Shown here: positions 40,535 through 48,370 of the stretch, in pieces
Numbering within the stretch: position 1 is the stretch's first letter
How the letters are laid out: every line of letters begins with the position of its first letter
NCBI RefSeq assembly: GCF_004028635.1
Contig: NZ_RQJW01000003.1
Location: 372,001-436,000 of the forward strand
Direction: 5' to 3'
Length of the DNA: 64,000 nucleotides
From: Streptomyces cyaneus
Lineage (GTDB): Bacteria > Actinomycetota > Actinomycetes > Streptomycetales > Streptomycetaceae
Made by a program: the position numbers and the translations under genes
The notes under the pieces: generated by a model
Told to the model about the DNA's origin: nothing
What the model saw: the letters and a program-made list of their open reading frames with translations, nothing else
The model's database searches: none

Positions 40535-42775
40535 TCACGGGCCGCCGGATCCGCGCTGCTGCCGCAGCACCGCCACCCTCCGGTACAGCTCGACCGCCTC
40601 CGCGCCGCGCCCGAGCTGCTGAAGGCAGTGGGCCTCGTCGTTGCGGCTGGCGAGGGTGTCGGGGTGGTCGGCGCCGAGGACGCGTTCGCGGGCGGTGGCC
40701 ACCGTGCGGTACTCGGTGAGCGCGTCGGGCCAGCGGCCCAGCCAGCCGAGGCTCACGGCGACCTCGCGTCGGCTGACCAAGGTGTCCGGGTGGTCGGAGC
40801 CCAGCACCCGCTCGCGGATCGCGCACACGTCGCGGGATTCGGCGAGGGCCTCCTCCCAGCGGCCGAGTCGGCCGAGGTTGACGCCGAGGCCGTGGCGGGC
40901 CCGGAGGGTCTCGGGGTGGGCGGGGCCGTGGACTCGGGTGCGGTCGTCGATCAACTCGCGGTAGAGCTGGAGTGCCTCCGCGCTGCGGCCGAGGCGGCCG
41001 AGGCTGATGCCGACCTCGTAGCGGGCGGCGAGGGTGTCGGGGTGGTCCGGGCCGAGGGCCTGCCCGCGCGCCTCGGCGACCTCGCGATAGGTCTGCAGGG
41101 CCTCCGTCCAGCGGCCCAACTGGCCCAGCGCGTAAGCGACTTCGTAGCGGGTGACCAGGGTGTCGGGGTGATGCGGGCCGAGGATGCGGGCACGGGCCGC
41201 GGCGACCTCGTCGGCCATGCGGTACGAATCCTCCAGGCGCCCCAGCCTGCTGAGGTTGAAGGCGAGGTTGTGGCGGCAGCGCAGGGTGTCGGGGTGCTCG
41301 GCGCCCATGGTGCTCTCCCGTGCCGTCAGCACGGATGTGTAGACCTGGTGCGCGTCGAAGTGGCGGCCCAACTGGCCGAGCACGTACGCCATTTCCTGCC
41401 GGGCGGCCAGCGTGTCGGGGTGGTCCGGGCCGAGGGCGAGGCTGCGGGCGCGGGCGACGTGCTTGTACTCGCGCAGGGCGTCGGCCGCGCGGCCGGTGCG
41501 GCTGAGGGTGAAGGCGACCTCGAAGCGGCTGGCGAGCGTGTCGGGGTGGTCGGGCCCGAGGAGGTGCTCGCGCTCGGCGGCGACGGCCCGGTGCACCTCG
41601 CCCGCCTCGGTCCAGCGGCCGAGCCGGCCCAGGCTGAGCCCGGCGTTGTGGCGTCCGGCCAGCGCGGTGAGCGTCGCCGCGGAAGGGGCGGCGGGCTCGG
41701 ACGGTACGGCGGTCTCCTCGATGCGGCCGGTGGTCGTGCGCGGAACCCACTCGCCGGTGAGGCCGGCCCCGGCGTCGGGAGGTGTGGTGCGCAGTCCGGC
41801 GCCGGTGGCCTTGTGGCCGGTGGTCATGCCTCGGGTCCAGGACGGCAGGCGGGGTTCGCGGGCCGCGGGCGCCGGGGGCCTGAGGTCCGGCTGCGGGGTC
41901 ACCACCGTCGGCACGTACGTCGGTGTCGTACGGCCAAGGCCGATCCGACGCCCCAACTCTCGGCCGTCGTGCGGGCGTTCCTCGGGGCGTTTGGCGAGCA
42001 GGTCCAGGATGACCTTCTCGAAGTACTCGGGCAGCTCGGCGCGGTGGCTGCGTGGCGGCCGGGGCGGGGTGTCGCGGTGGCCGACGAGGATGGCCCAGGG
42101 GTCGTCGAGGTCGAACGGCGGTACCCCGGTGGCGATTTCGTACAGCACGCACCCCAGCGAGTACAGGTCGCTGCGCTGGTCCACCTCGCCCCCGCTGATC
42201 TGTTCCGGCGACATGTAGTGCGGGGTGCCCATCGCGATGCCGGTGCCGGTCAGCCGGGAGGTGAAGCCGATGTCGTGGCCGAGACGCGCTATGCCGAAGT
42301 CGCAGATCTTCACCGTGCCATCGGCGAGCCGCATGATGTTGGCGGGCTTCAGGTCGCGGTGCACGATGCCCTGTCGGTGGGTGTAGGCGAGGGCGGCGGC
42401 GACCTGGTCGGCGATCTCGACGACGTCCGGGACGGGCAGCGGGTGGTGCTTGTTGTCCTCCAGGAGCTGGCTGAGGTTGCGGCCCTGAAGCAACTCCATG
42501 ACCAGGAACAGGATGCCGTCGGACTCGCCGAAGTCATGGACGACGGTCACCCCGCGGTGCTGAAGCGCCGCGGCCACCCGGGCCTCACGCCGAAACCGCT
42601 CCCGCAGTACACGGGTGAACGACTGGTCGTGGTGCGGTCCGAGCGGCTTGAGGCACTTCACCGCGACATGACGGCCCAGCGACTCGTCGCGCGCACGCCA
42701 CACCTCGCCCATACCGCCGCGCCCGATCAGATCGAGCAGCCGGTACCGGCCCTGGATCAGCCTGCTGTCCCCCAT
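40535..42775 (-). CDS. Cytosolic Ser/Thr protein kinase with nine TPR repeats
   Basis: A 746-residue PknB-type kinase. Kinase domain about 11-275: P-loop GRGGMGEV (18-25), Lys40, catalytic loop HRDLKPAN, DFG in ICDFGIARL, and GTPHYMSPEQ. A Pro-rich linker (about 285-360) follows, then nine near-identical 42-residue TPR units with the consensus GPDHPDTLAARYEVAYxLGxLGRWxEAL. No transmembrane helix is present, unlike PASTA-type kinases. The TPR array should recruit partners or substrates. It is separated by about 60 bp from the DUF2236 gene upstream. Confidence 0.92.
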   Translation of the reverse strand: MGDSRLIQGRYRLLDLIGRGGMGEVWRARDESLGRHVAVKCLKPLGPHHDQSFTRVLRERFRREARVAAALQHRGVTVVHDFGESDGILFLVMELLQGRNLSQLLEDNKHHPLPVPDVVEIADQVAAALAYTHRQGIVHRDLKPANIMRLADGTVKICDFGIARLGHDIGFTSRLTGTGIAMGTPHYMSPEQISGGEVDQRSDLYSLGCVLYEIATGVPPFDLDDPWAILVGHRDTPPRPPRSHRAELPEYFEKVILDLLAKRPEERPHDGRELGRRIGLGRTTPTYVPTVVTPQPDLRPPAPAAREPRLPSWTRGMTTGHKATGAGLRTTPPDAGAGLTGEWVPRTTTGRIEETAVPSEPAAPSAATLTALAGRHNAGLSLGRLGRWTEAGEVHRAVAAEREHLLGPDHPDTLASRFEVAFTLSRTGRAADALREYKHVARARSLALGPDHPDTLAARQEMAYVLGQLGRHFDAHQVYTSVLTARESTMGAEHPDTLRCRHNLAFNLSRLGRLEDSYRMADEVAAARARILGPHHPDTLVTRYEVAYALGQLGRWTEALQTYREVAEARGQALGPDHPDTLAARYEVGISLGRLGRSAEALQLYRELIDDRTRVHGPAHPETLRARHGLGVNLGRLGRWEEALAESRDVCAIRERVLGSDHPDTLVSRREVAVSLGWLGRWPDALTEYRTVATARERVLGADHPDTLASRNDEAHCLQQLGRGAEAVELYRRVAVLRQQRGSGGP

Positions 42776-42838
42776 CTCCCGCGATCGCCCCCCGTCACGG
42801 TCCGCCCCACCCTCCCCCGGCTCGTCCAGTATGGCGAG

Positions 42839-43696
42839 CTATCGTCCGAGTTTGTACGGTGCCGGGCGCGTGTCGGGACCGAGCCGTGCCATGGCGCGCA
42901 GGATGTGTTTCGGCGGGAGTTGCCAGCGCAGACGTGCGGGAATGCAGCGCAGCAGGGTGCCCGTGGCACGCAACTGACGGGTGACGGCGGCGGGTTTCGG
43001 GGCCGGTCTGCCGTACAGCTCGTGGGCGTACGGCGGCAGGGCGGCGTACGCCAACTGCGCCACGCGCCGCCACAGCACCTCGCGCGCCGGGACGAGAAGG
43101 GGATGCGTCGGCGGGCGGAGCAGGAAGTCGTCCACGGCGCGTGCCTCGGGTCCGCACGCGAGGTCGGGCCGCATCTTCTCGAAGTACGCCGCCATCTCCT
43201 GCTGGTTCGCCGGTACGGCCGCGGGTTCGAGGCCCACCAGGCGGGCGCTGACCCGCTGTTCGGCGAGGTAGCGGTCGGCCTGCGCGTCGGTGAGGTGGAA
43301 CCCGGAGCGCCGGGCGACCTGCAGATACGAGTCGATCTCGGCGCAGTGCACCCACAACAGCAGTTCGGGTTCGTCGACGCCGTACCGCTCCCCCGTGCCG
43401 GGGTCGGTCGCGCTCAGCATGCTGTGGATCTTCCGCACCCGGGCGCCGGCCTTCTCGGCGGCCTCGGTGGTGCCGTAGGTGATGGTGCCGACGAAGTTCG
43501 CGGTGCGCAGCAGGCGGCCCCAGGCATCGCGCCGGAAGTCCGAGTTCTGCATGACGCCGCGCACGGCACGCGGGTGCAGGGCCTGGAGGTAGAGCGCGCG
43601 GACTCCGGCGACCCACATGACGGGGTCGCCGTGCATCTGCCAGGTCACGGAGCTCGGGCCGAACAGACCGGGGTCACCGGTGCGTATGGCGTCCAC
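42839..43696 (-). CDS. DUF2236 (MpaB/Lcp-like) haem oxygenase-family protein
   Basis: A 285-residue soluble protein with the DUF2236 signatures: FGPSSVTWQMHGDPVMWVAGVRALYLQALHPRAV (given in part), GTITYGTTEAAEKAGARVRKIH, LLLWVHCAEIDSYL. The His residues in LHPRA, VRKIH and WVH are those conserved with latex-clearing protein and MpaB, which bind b-type haem. Reaction and substrate are unknown. GTG start with GCGGGA just upstream. It is in line with the kinase and acyl-CoA dehydrogenase genes. Confidence 0.82.
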   Translation of the reverse strand: MDAIRTGDPGLFGPSSVTWQMHGDPVMWVAGVRALYLQALHPRAVRGVMQNSDFRRDAWGRLLRTANFVGTITYGTTEAAEKAGARVRKIHSMLSATDPGTGERYGVDEPELLLWVHCAEIDSYLQVARRSGFHLTDAQADRYLAEQRVSARLVGLEPAAVPANQQEMAAYFEKMRPDLACGPEARAVDDFLLRPPTHPLLVPAREVLWRRVAQLAYAALPPYAHELYGRPAPKPAAVTRQLRATGTLLRCIPARLRWQLPPKHILRAMARLGPDTRPAPYKLGR

Positions 43697-43705
43697 TCCC
43701 GCAGG

Positions 43706-44917
43706 CTAACGCCGCACCCTCGGCATCCCCAGACCGATCCACGAGATGATCTCCCGCTGGATCTCGTTGTTGCCGCCGCCGAAGGTGAAGATGACGGCCG
43801 AGCGGTAGCCGCGCTCCAGCTCACCGTGGAGTACCGCCCCCGCCGAGCCCTCCTTCAGCGCCCCTGGTGCGGCGACGATCTCCATCAGCCAGGCGTACGC
43901 GTCACGGCGCGCCTCGGAGCCGTAGACCTTCACGGCGGAGGCGTCCTGCGGGGTGAGTGTGCCCTCCTGGACGGCGCTGACCATCTGCCAGTTGAGGAGC
44001 TTGAGGGCGTCGAGCTTGGTGTGGGTCTGGGCGAGGCGGCGGCGTACCCAGGGGAGGTCGATCACCCGGCGGCCGTCGGCGAGCTTGGTCTCCATCGCCC
44101 AGCGCTGGACGTCGTGCAGGGCGCGGATGGCCATGGTGCCGTGGGCGGCGAGGGTGACGCGCTCGTGGTTGAGCTGGTTGGTGATCAGGCGCCAGCCCTG
44201 GTTCTCCTCGCCGACGCGACGGGAGACGGGGACGCGGATGTTCTCGTAGTAGCTGGCCGTGGTGTCGTGCGAGGCGAGGGTGTTGATGAGGGTGCAGGAG
44301 TAGCCGGGCTCGGTGGTCGGGACGAGGAGCATGGTGATGCCCTTGTGCGGCGGGGCGGCCGGGTCGGTGCGGACGGCCAGCCAGACCCAGTCGGCCGTGT
44401 CGCCGTTGGTCGTCCAGATCTTCTGGCCGTTGACGATGTACTCGTCGCCCTCCCGTACCGCGCGCGTCCTGAGCGAGGCCAGGTCCGTGCCCGCGTCGGG
44501 CTCGCTGTAGCCGATCGCGAAGTCGATCTCGCCGGAGAGGATCTTCGGCAGGAAGTACGCCTTCTGCTCGTCCGTGCCGTACCGCATGATCGTCGGGCCG
44601 ACGGTGTTCAGGGCCATCAGGGGCAGCGGTACGCCCGCCTGGGCCGCCTCGTCGAAGAAGATGAACTGTTCCATCGCGGTCAGGCCGCGCCCGCCGTACT
44701 GCTTGGGCCAGCCCACGCCGAGCCAGCCGTCCGTGCCGAGCCGCCGGATGATCTTGCGGTAGCGGCGCTTCTGGGCCGCCGGGTCGGCGGCGGGGGCACC
44801 TCCCCCGCCTATCGGGCCGGGCGGGAGGCTGTGCGCGAGATCCGGCACCAACTCGGCGAAGTAGTCGCGCAGTTCGCTGCGCAGCCGCTGCTGCTCGGGC
44901 GTGTATTCGAGATGCAC
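43706..44917 (-). CDS. Acyl-CoA dehydrogenase (FadE type)
   Basis: A 403-residue flavoenzyme. FAD/substrate motifs: DFAIGYSEPDAGTDLASLRTRA and IWTTNGDTADWVWLAVRTDP; C-terminal signature FTFGGGNNEIQREIISWIGLGMPR, with GGGNNEIQR in place of the common GGxxxEI. This is the style of the alpha2beta2 sterol-side-chain FadE proteins of actinobacteria. It introduces an alpha,beta double bond in an acyl-CoA. GTG at 44917 is preceded by GGAGG; a KstR-like box lies 45 bp further upstream. Its partner FadE subunit is not in the window. Confidence 0.88.
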   Translation of the reverse strand: MHLEYTPEQQRLRSELRDYFAELVPDLAHSLPPGPIGGGGAPAADPAAQKRRYRKIIRRLGTDGWLGVGWPKQYGGRGLTAMEQFIFFDEAAQAGVPLPLMALNTVGPTIMRYGTDEQKAYFLPKILSGEIDFAIGYSEPDAGTDLASLRTRAVREGDEYIVNGQKIWTTNGDTADWVWLAVRTDPAAPPHKGITMLLVPTTEPGYSCTLINTLASHDTTASYYENIRVPVSRRVGEENQGWRLITNQLNHERVTLAAHGTMAIRALHDVQRWAMETKLADGRRVIDLPWVRRRLAQTHTKLDALKLLNWQMVSAVQEGTLTPQDASAVKVYGSEARRDAYAWLMEIVAAPGALKEGSAGAVLHGELERGYRSAVIFTFGGGNNEIQREIISWIGLGMPRVRR

Positions 44918-44961
44918 GGCGCCTCCAGGCTCCCCAAGGCCGGTCCTGACGGCGCACACCG

Positions 44962-44975
44962 TAGAACGTGTTCCA
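44962..44975. promoter_or_regulatory. KstR-like operator upstream of the acyl-CoA dehydrogenase
   Basis: TAGAACGTGTTCCA fits the actinobacterial KstR pattern TnnAACnnGTTnnA exactly and lies 45-58 bp before the start codon. KstR is the TetR repressor of cholesterol catabolism. This links the gene to a KstR-type regulon. Confidence 0.6.
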
Positions 44976-45044
44976 GAAATTGGGAATGGCGAGGAGCGGC
45001 CTGATCCGGTGCGGGGGCGGCGGCGCGGACCGGGCGTGTTCCGC

Positions 45045-45428
45045 TCAGTCGAGCGTGGCCATGAAGTCCGTGCAGGCCTGGGCGCACTCCCGGCACGCCT
45101 TCGCGGTGTCCTCCGCGCCCGGGTACCGGTCGAAGAGGTGCGCGCACTCCAGGCACACCGTGCGGGTCCACTCCAGCTGGACGCGCAGGGCGGCCTCGGC
45201 GCCCTCGTCCGCGTGGCACTCCTCGGAGAGCACACGGCATGTCGCGTCGCACACCTCGGCGCACAGGATGCCCTTGCGGCGCAGAAGCTCCTGATCCTCA
45301 GTCCCGTCCGGATCCACCAGGCTCGCGCGCAGGGCGCAGGCTCGAGCGCACTCGGTGCAGGCCTGCGCGGCGGCGAAACGGTCCTCCAGGAACTGGACGA
45401 GCTGCTGCTGGGACGTTGTCTGTGTCAC
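45045..45428 (-). CDS. Four-helix-bundle copper-binding protein (Csp/DUF326-like)
   Basis: A 127-residue cytosolic Cys-rich helical protein. Cys clusters lie along predicted helices: ACTECARACALR, CAEVCDATCRVLSEEC, CLECAHL and CRECAQAC, giving at least a dozen Cys. This is the pattern of the Csp copper-storage proteins, which bind many Cu(I) ions inside a four-helix bundle. No signal peptide is seen, like cytosolic Csp3. GTG at 45428; the ribosome site is weak. Copper storage near the cytochrome oxidase genes at 48-50 kb fits a role in copper supply or detoxification, but that is inference. Confidence 0.85.
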   Translation of the reverse strand: MTQTTSQQQLVQFLEDRFAAAQACTECARACALRASLVDPDGTEDQELLRRKGILCAEVCDATCRVLSEECHADEGAEAALRVQLEWTRTVCLECAHLFDRYPGAEDTAKACRECAQACTDFMATLD

Positions 45429-45611
45429 ACCGGTCGGGTAGCCGGAGCGAGTGAGCCCAAACCCTGTGCCGGCAAGGGTTCCGGCCGGTTCCGCGGGCGG
45501 CGCGATCGGACGAGCACACCCCTGAGCGCGTCCCTGAGGACGCCGCTGAGCAATCCGCTGAGCACGCCGGTGATCGGGTTCACGCGGGGTGCCGGGGGTA
45601 CTCGCGGCCGC

Positions 45612-45974
45612 ATGGACATCGCAAGGACGGACATCGCCGCGGAAGGTGCGCTCGGCATCGGACTGGTGGTCGCCGGTCTGGTCGTCGTGGCGCTGCTCAT
45701 CGGCGCCTTCGTGCTGGGCGCCCGCATCAGGCGCCGGGAACCGCCGCCGCCACGCCCCGAGGATCAGCCCAGGCTGCCCGAGGAGGGCCCGGTGCACGAG
45801 GTCCGGGAGCACCGGGAGCCCGACGAGGTGCCCAGAAGCGAGCACCGGCTGACCCCGCACGAACTGCCCGCCCACGGCAACGTTCCCTCCCGCACCAGTA
45901 CCTCGAAGGCACGGCGCCGCTGGAGCGAGGGCAGCAGCGGGTCGTTCGGCGGCGGGGGCCCGGGCCGAACCTGA
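45612..45974 (+). CDS. DUF6479-family small membrane protein
   Basis: A 120-residue protein with one N-terminal membrane helix (ALGIGLVVAGLVVVALLIGAFVLGARI) and a long hydrophilic Pro/Glu/Arg tail (REPPPPRPEDQPRLPEEGPVHEVREHREPDEVP...LTPHELP). This is the DUF6479 pattern common in Streptomyces, of unknown function. ATG at 45612; the Shine-Dalgarno is weak. It is divergent from the copper protein gene. Confidence 0.75.
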   Translation: MDIARTDIAAEGALGIGLVVAGLVVVALLIGAFVLGARIRRREPPPPRPEDQPRLPEEGPVHEVREHREPDEVPRSEHRLTPHELPAHGNVPSRTSTSKARRRWSEGSSGSFGGGGPGRT

Positions 45975-46083
45975 CGCCCGTCGCCGGATCGGGCCGCGAG
46001 TCGACGCCGTCCTGCGTCGTCCGGCCCTGGTCCGAGGTCGTCGCACGCCGCCGTACGCCGTCGTACACAGGGAAGTGAGAACC

Positions 46084-46434
46084 ATGGCCGACCACGCACG
46101 CGACACCCTGCCGCTGCCCGACTACGATCACCTGCCGATCGGCGGACTGAAGAGCCGTGTGCGGTCGCTGACCGCCGAGGAGGTGGAGGAGTTGGTGGCC
46201 TACGAACGGTCGCACGCCGACCGCCTGCCGGTGACCGAGCTGCTGGCCGCCCGGCTGGAGCAACTCCAGGCCGGCGCCGAGCCGACATCTGGCGATCCGG
46301 GCGCCCTGCGTCCGGAGCAGAGCGCGCGCCACGCCGGCTCCCCGGTGTCCCCCGCCACCTCCGCCCAGCCCTTCGGCCCGCCGCCGCACGGTACGCCCGA
46401 CCAGCGGGGCAAACCAAAGAGTGATCGTGCGTGA
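46084..46434 (+). CDS. Small hydrophilic protein (DUF8129-like, lipid-droplet-associated type)
   Basis: A 116-residue soluble protein. The first 65 residues hold the conserved part, LPDYDHLPIGGLKSRVRSLTAEEVEELVAYERSHADR (given in part), with a helix rich in Arg/Glu; it resembles the small domain found in actinobacterial lipid-droplet-associated proteins. The C-terminal half is Pro/Gly-rich and disordered. GGGAAGTGAGAACC precedes the ATG. Function unknown. It lies 41 bp before the cytochrome b gene and may be co-transcribed with it. Confidence 0.65.
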   Translation: MADHARDTLPLPDYDHLPIGGLKSRVRSLTAEEVEELVAYERSHADRLPVTELLAARLEQLQAGAEPTSGDPGALRPEQSARHAGSPVSPATSAQPFGPPPHGTPDQRGKPKSDRA

Positions 46435-46475
46435 CTGTCCGTTTCCGGGTGCGGTGCCGGGGGCACTGGTGATCC

Positions 46476-47984
46476 GTGCTGTGGAGGAGGAGCAGGGCCC
46501 GTGCCGACGCGCGGGCCCGTCATGCCGCTCAGCGCACCGCTGACTACGTCGACGCACGACTGCCGCTCTCCGAGGGCGGCGGTCTGCTGCGCAAGGCCTT
46601 TCCCGACCACTGGTCCTTCCTGCTGGGTGAGATCGCCCTCTACAGCTTCGTCGTCCTGCTGCTGACCGGCGTCTGGCTGACGCTGTTCTTCCACCCGTCG
46701 ATGACGGAGGTCGTCTACCACGGCTCGTTCGTGCCGCTCGACGGGACGCGCATGTCGTCCGCGTACGAGTCGACGCTGGACATCAGCTTCGACGTGCGCG
46801 GCGGTCTGCTGCTCCGTCAGCTGCACCACTGGGCGGCCCTGGTGTTCCTCTCCGCGATCGGGCTGCATCTGCTGCGAATCTTCTTCACCGGCGCGTTCCG
46901 TCGGCCCCGCGAGGTCAACTGGCTGATCGGCGTCACGCTGTTCATGCTGGCCTTGGCCGAGGGCTTCGCCGGCTACTCGCTGCCGGACGACCTGTTGTCG
47001 GGGACGGGCCTGCGGATCGCCCAGGGCATCATGCTGTCGATCCCGGTGGTGGGGACGTATGTGAGCATGTTCGCGTTCGGCGGCGAGTTCCCGGGAGAGG
47101 AACTCATCCCGCGGCTCTACGCGCTGCACATCCTGCTGCTCCCCGGACTGCTGCTCGCGCTCATCACCGTGCACCTGATCCTGGTCTTCTACCTCAAGCA
47201 CACGCACTGGTCGGGCCGTGGCCGCACCAACCGCAACGCGGTCGGCAAGCCCATGTTCCCGCAGTTCACGGCGGCTTCGGGCGGCCTGTCCCTGATGGTC
47301 TTCGGGCTGCTGACGCTGCTCTCGGGCATCGCGCAGATCAACCCGATCTGGGCGTACGGCCCCTATCGCGCGGACATCGTGTCGACGGGATCGCAGCCGG
47401 ACTGGTACGTCGGCTTCCTGGAGGGCTCGCTGCGGCTGGTGCCACCCTGGGAGACGGTGGTGGCCGGGCACACGGTGATGTGGAACGTGCTGTTGCCCGC
47501 CGTGGTGCTGCCGGGCGTCCTGTTCGCCGTGCTGTACGCGTACCCGTTCGTCGAGCGATGGGCGACCGGTGACCGCGAGGAGCACCATCTGTGCGACCGG
47601 CCCCGCGACAAGCCCGTGCGCACGGGCCTGGGTGTCGCGGCGCTCAGCTGCTACGCCGTCCTGCTGGCGGCCGGCGGCAACGACATCATCGCGCACGCCT
47701 TCGAGATCTCCGTGAACGCACTGACCTGGGTGTTCCGGATCGCCTTCGTGCTGCTGCCGCTGCTCGCGTTCATGGTCACCAAGCGTGTCTGTGTGGCGCT
47801 GCAGGAGGCGGACCAGGAGCGGCTGACGAAGGGTGAGGAGACCGGCGAGGTGCGGCAGACCATCGCGGGCGGTTACGAGGAGAGCCACGAGCCGCTCGAC
47901 GAGGAGCAGCGGTATGTGCTGCGCAGCTATGGCTACCGCGTCGAGGAAGAGCGGGCATCGTCGGCGGACGAGCTGGAGCGCTGA
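46476..47984 (+). CDS. Cytochrome b subunit (QcrB-type paralogue)
   Basis: A 502-residue membrane protein of the actinobacterial bc1 cytochrome b type. Haem b ligands: RQLHHWAALVFLSAIGLHLL and LYALHILLLPGLLLALITVHLI give the four His. PDDLLSGTGLRIAQG and the quinol-site-like NPIWAYGP are conserved. About nine helices are visible plus a hydrophilic C-tail. There is no Rieske (qcrA) or cytochrome c (qcrC) gene here, so it is a second, orphan b subunit. It would oxidise menaquinol and pass electrons on. The 3' end overlaps the oxidase subunit IV gene by 52 bp, convergent. GTG start. Confidence 0.88.
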   Translation: MLWRRSRARADARARHAAQRTADYVDARLPLSEGGGLLRKAFPDHWSFLLGEIALYSFVVLLLTGVWLTLFFHPSMTEVVYHGSFVPLDGTRMSSAYESTLDISFDVRGGLLLRQLHHWAALVFLSAIGLHLLRIFFTGAFRRPREVNWLIGVTLFMLALAEGFAGYSLPDDLLSGTGLRIAQGIMLSIPVVGTYVSMFAFGGEFPGEELIPRLYALHILLLPGLLLALITVHLILVFYLKHTHWSGRGRTNRNAVGKPMFPQFTAASGGLSLMVFGLLTLLSGIAQINPIWAYGPYRADIVSTGSQPDWYVGFLEGSLRLVPPWETVVAGHTVMWNVLLPAVVLPGVLFAVLYAYPFVERWATGDREEHHLCDRPRDKPVRTGLGVAALSCYAVLLAAGGNDIIAHAFEISVNALTWVFRIAFVLLPLLAFMVTKRVCVALQEADQERLTKGEETGEVRQTIAGGYEESHEPLDEEQRYVLRSYGYRVEEERASSADELER

Positions 47985-48370
47985 GCGCCCCGGCCCACGT
48001 ACTGGAACACCATGCCGAACACCCCGTGCCCGAGCACGCCGAGGCCCAGCAGGAACAGCCATAGGCCGTAGACGACGCCGAGCGCCGCCAGGATGGAGCC
48101 CAGGGCGGTCGTGATGGGCCAGGGGCTGTGCGGCGCGAAGAAGTGGAGCGGGCCGGCGGTGTCGGCGACTTCGGCGTCCGGGCGGTCCTGTGCCCTCAGG
48201 CCCCGTCTGCGGTACTGCATGTGCAGGAAGAACGCGACGAGGGCGGCCATCAGGAAGGCGATGGTCAGGACGGCGGTGCCGGCGGGTTCCCTGGAACGCC
48301 AGCCGTAGCCGACCGCGGTGACGAGGAAGAACCCCGCCACGCCGATGAACAGACGGGCTTCGGTCTTCAC
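47933..48370 (-). CDS. ctaF: Cytochrome c oxidase subunit IV (CtaF-like)
   Basis: A 145-residue membrane protein with four hydrophobic helices ([76 protein letters not shown]), matching actinobacterial CtaF in size and layout. GTG at 48370 overlaps the ctaD stop by 4 nt, so the pair is translationally coupled. The 3' end overlaps the convergent cytochrome b gene. Confidence 0.82.
   Translation of the reverse strand: MKTEARLFIGVAGFFLVTAVGYGWRSREPAGTAVLTIAFLMAALVAFFLHMQYRRRGLRAQDRPDAEVADTAGPLHFFAPHSPWPITTALGSILAALGVVYGLWLFLLGLGVLGHGVFGMVFQYVGRGAQRSSSSADDARSSSTR

Noticed and set aside
40628..45004. A 1458-codon plus-strand open frame running antisense through the kinase, DUF2236 and acyl-CoA dehydrogenase genes
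   Set aside because: It is a by-product of extreme third-position G/C in the real minus-strand genes; its translation is Gly/Val/Ala/Arg-rich with no domain and the opposite strand holds clear families.
44918..45235. N-terminal extension of the acyl-CoA dehydrogenase into the Cys-rich protein region
   Set aside because: It overlaps the copper-protein gene in another frame, and GTG 44917 has GGAGG.
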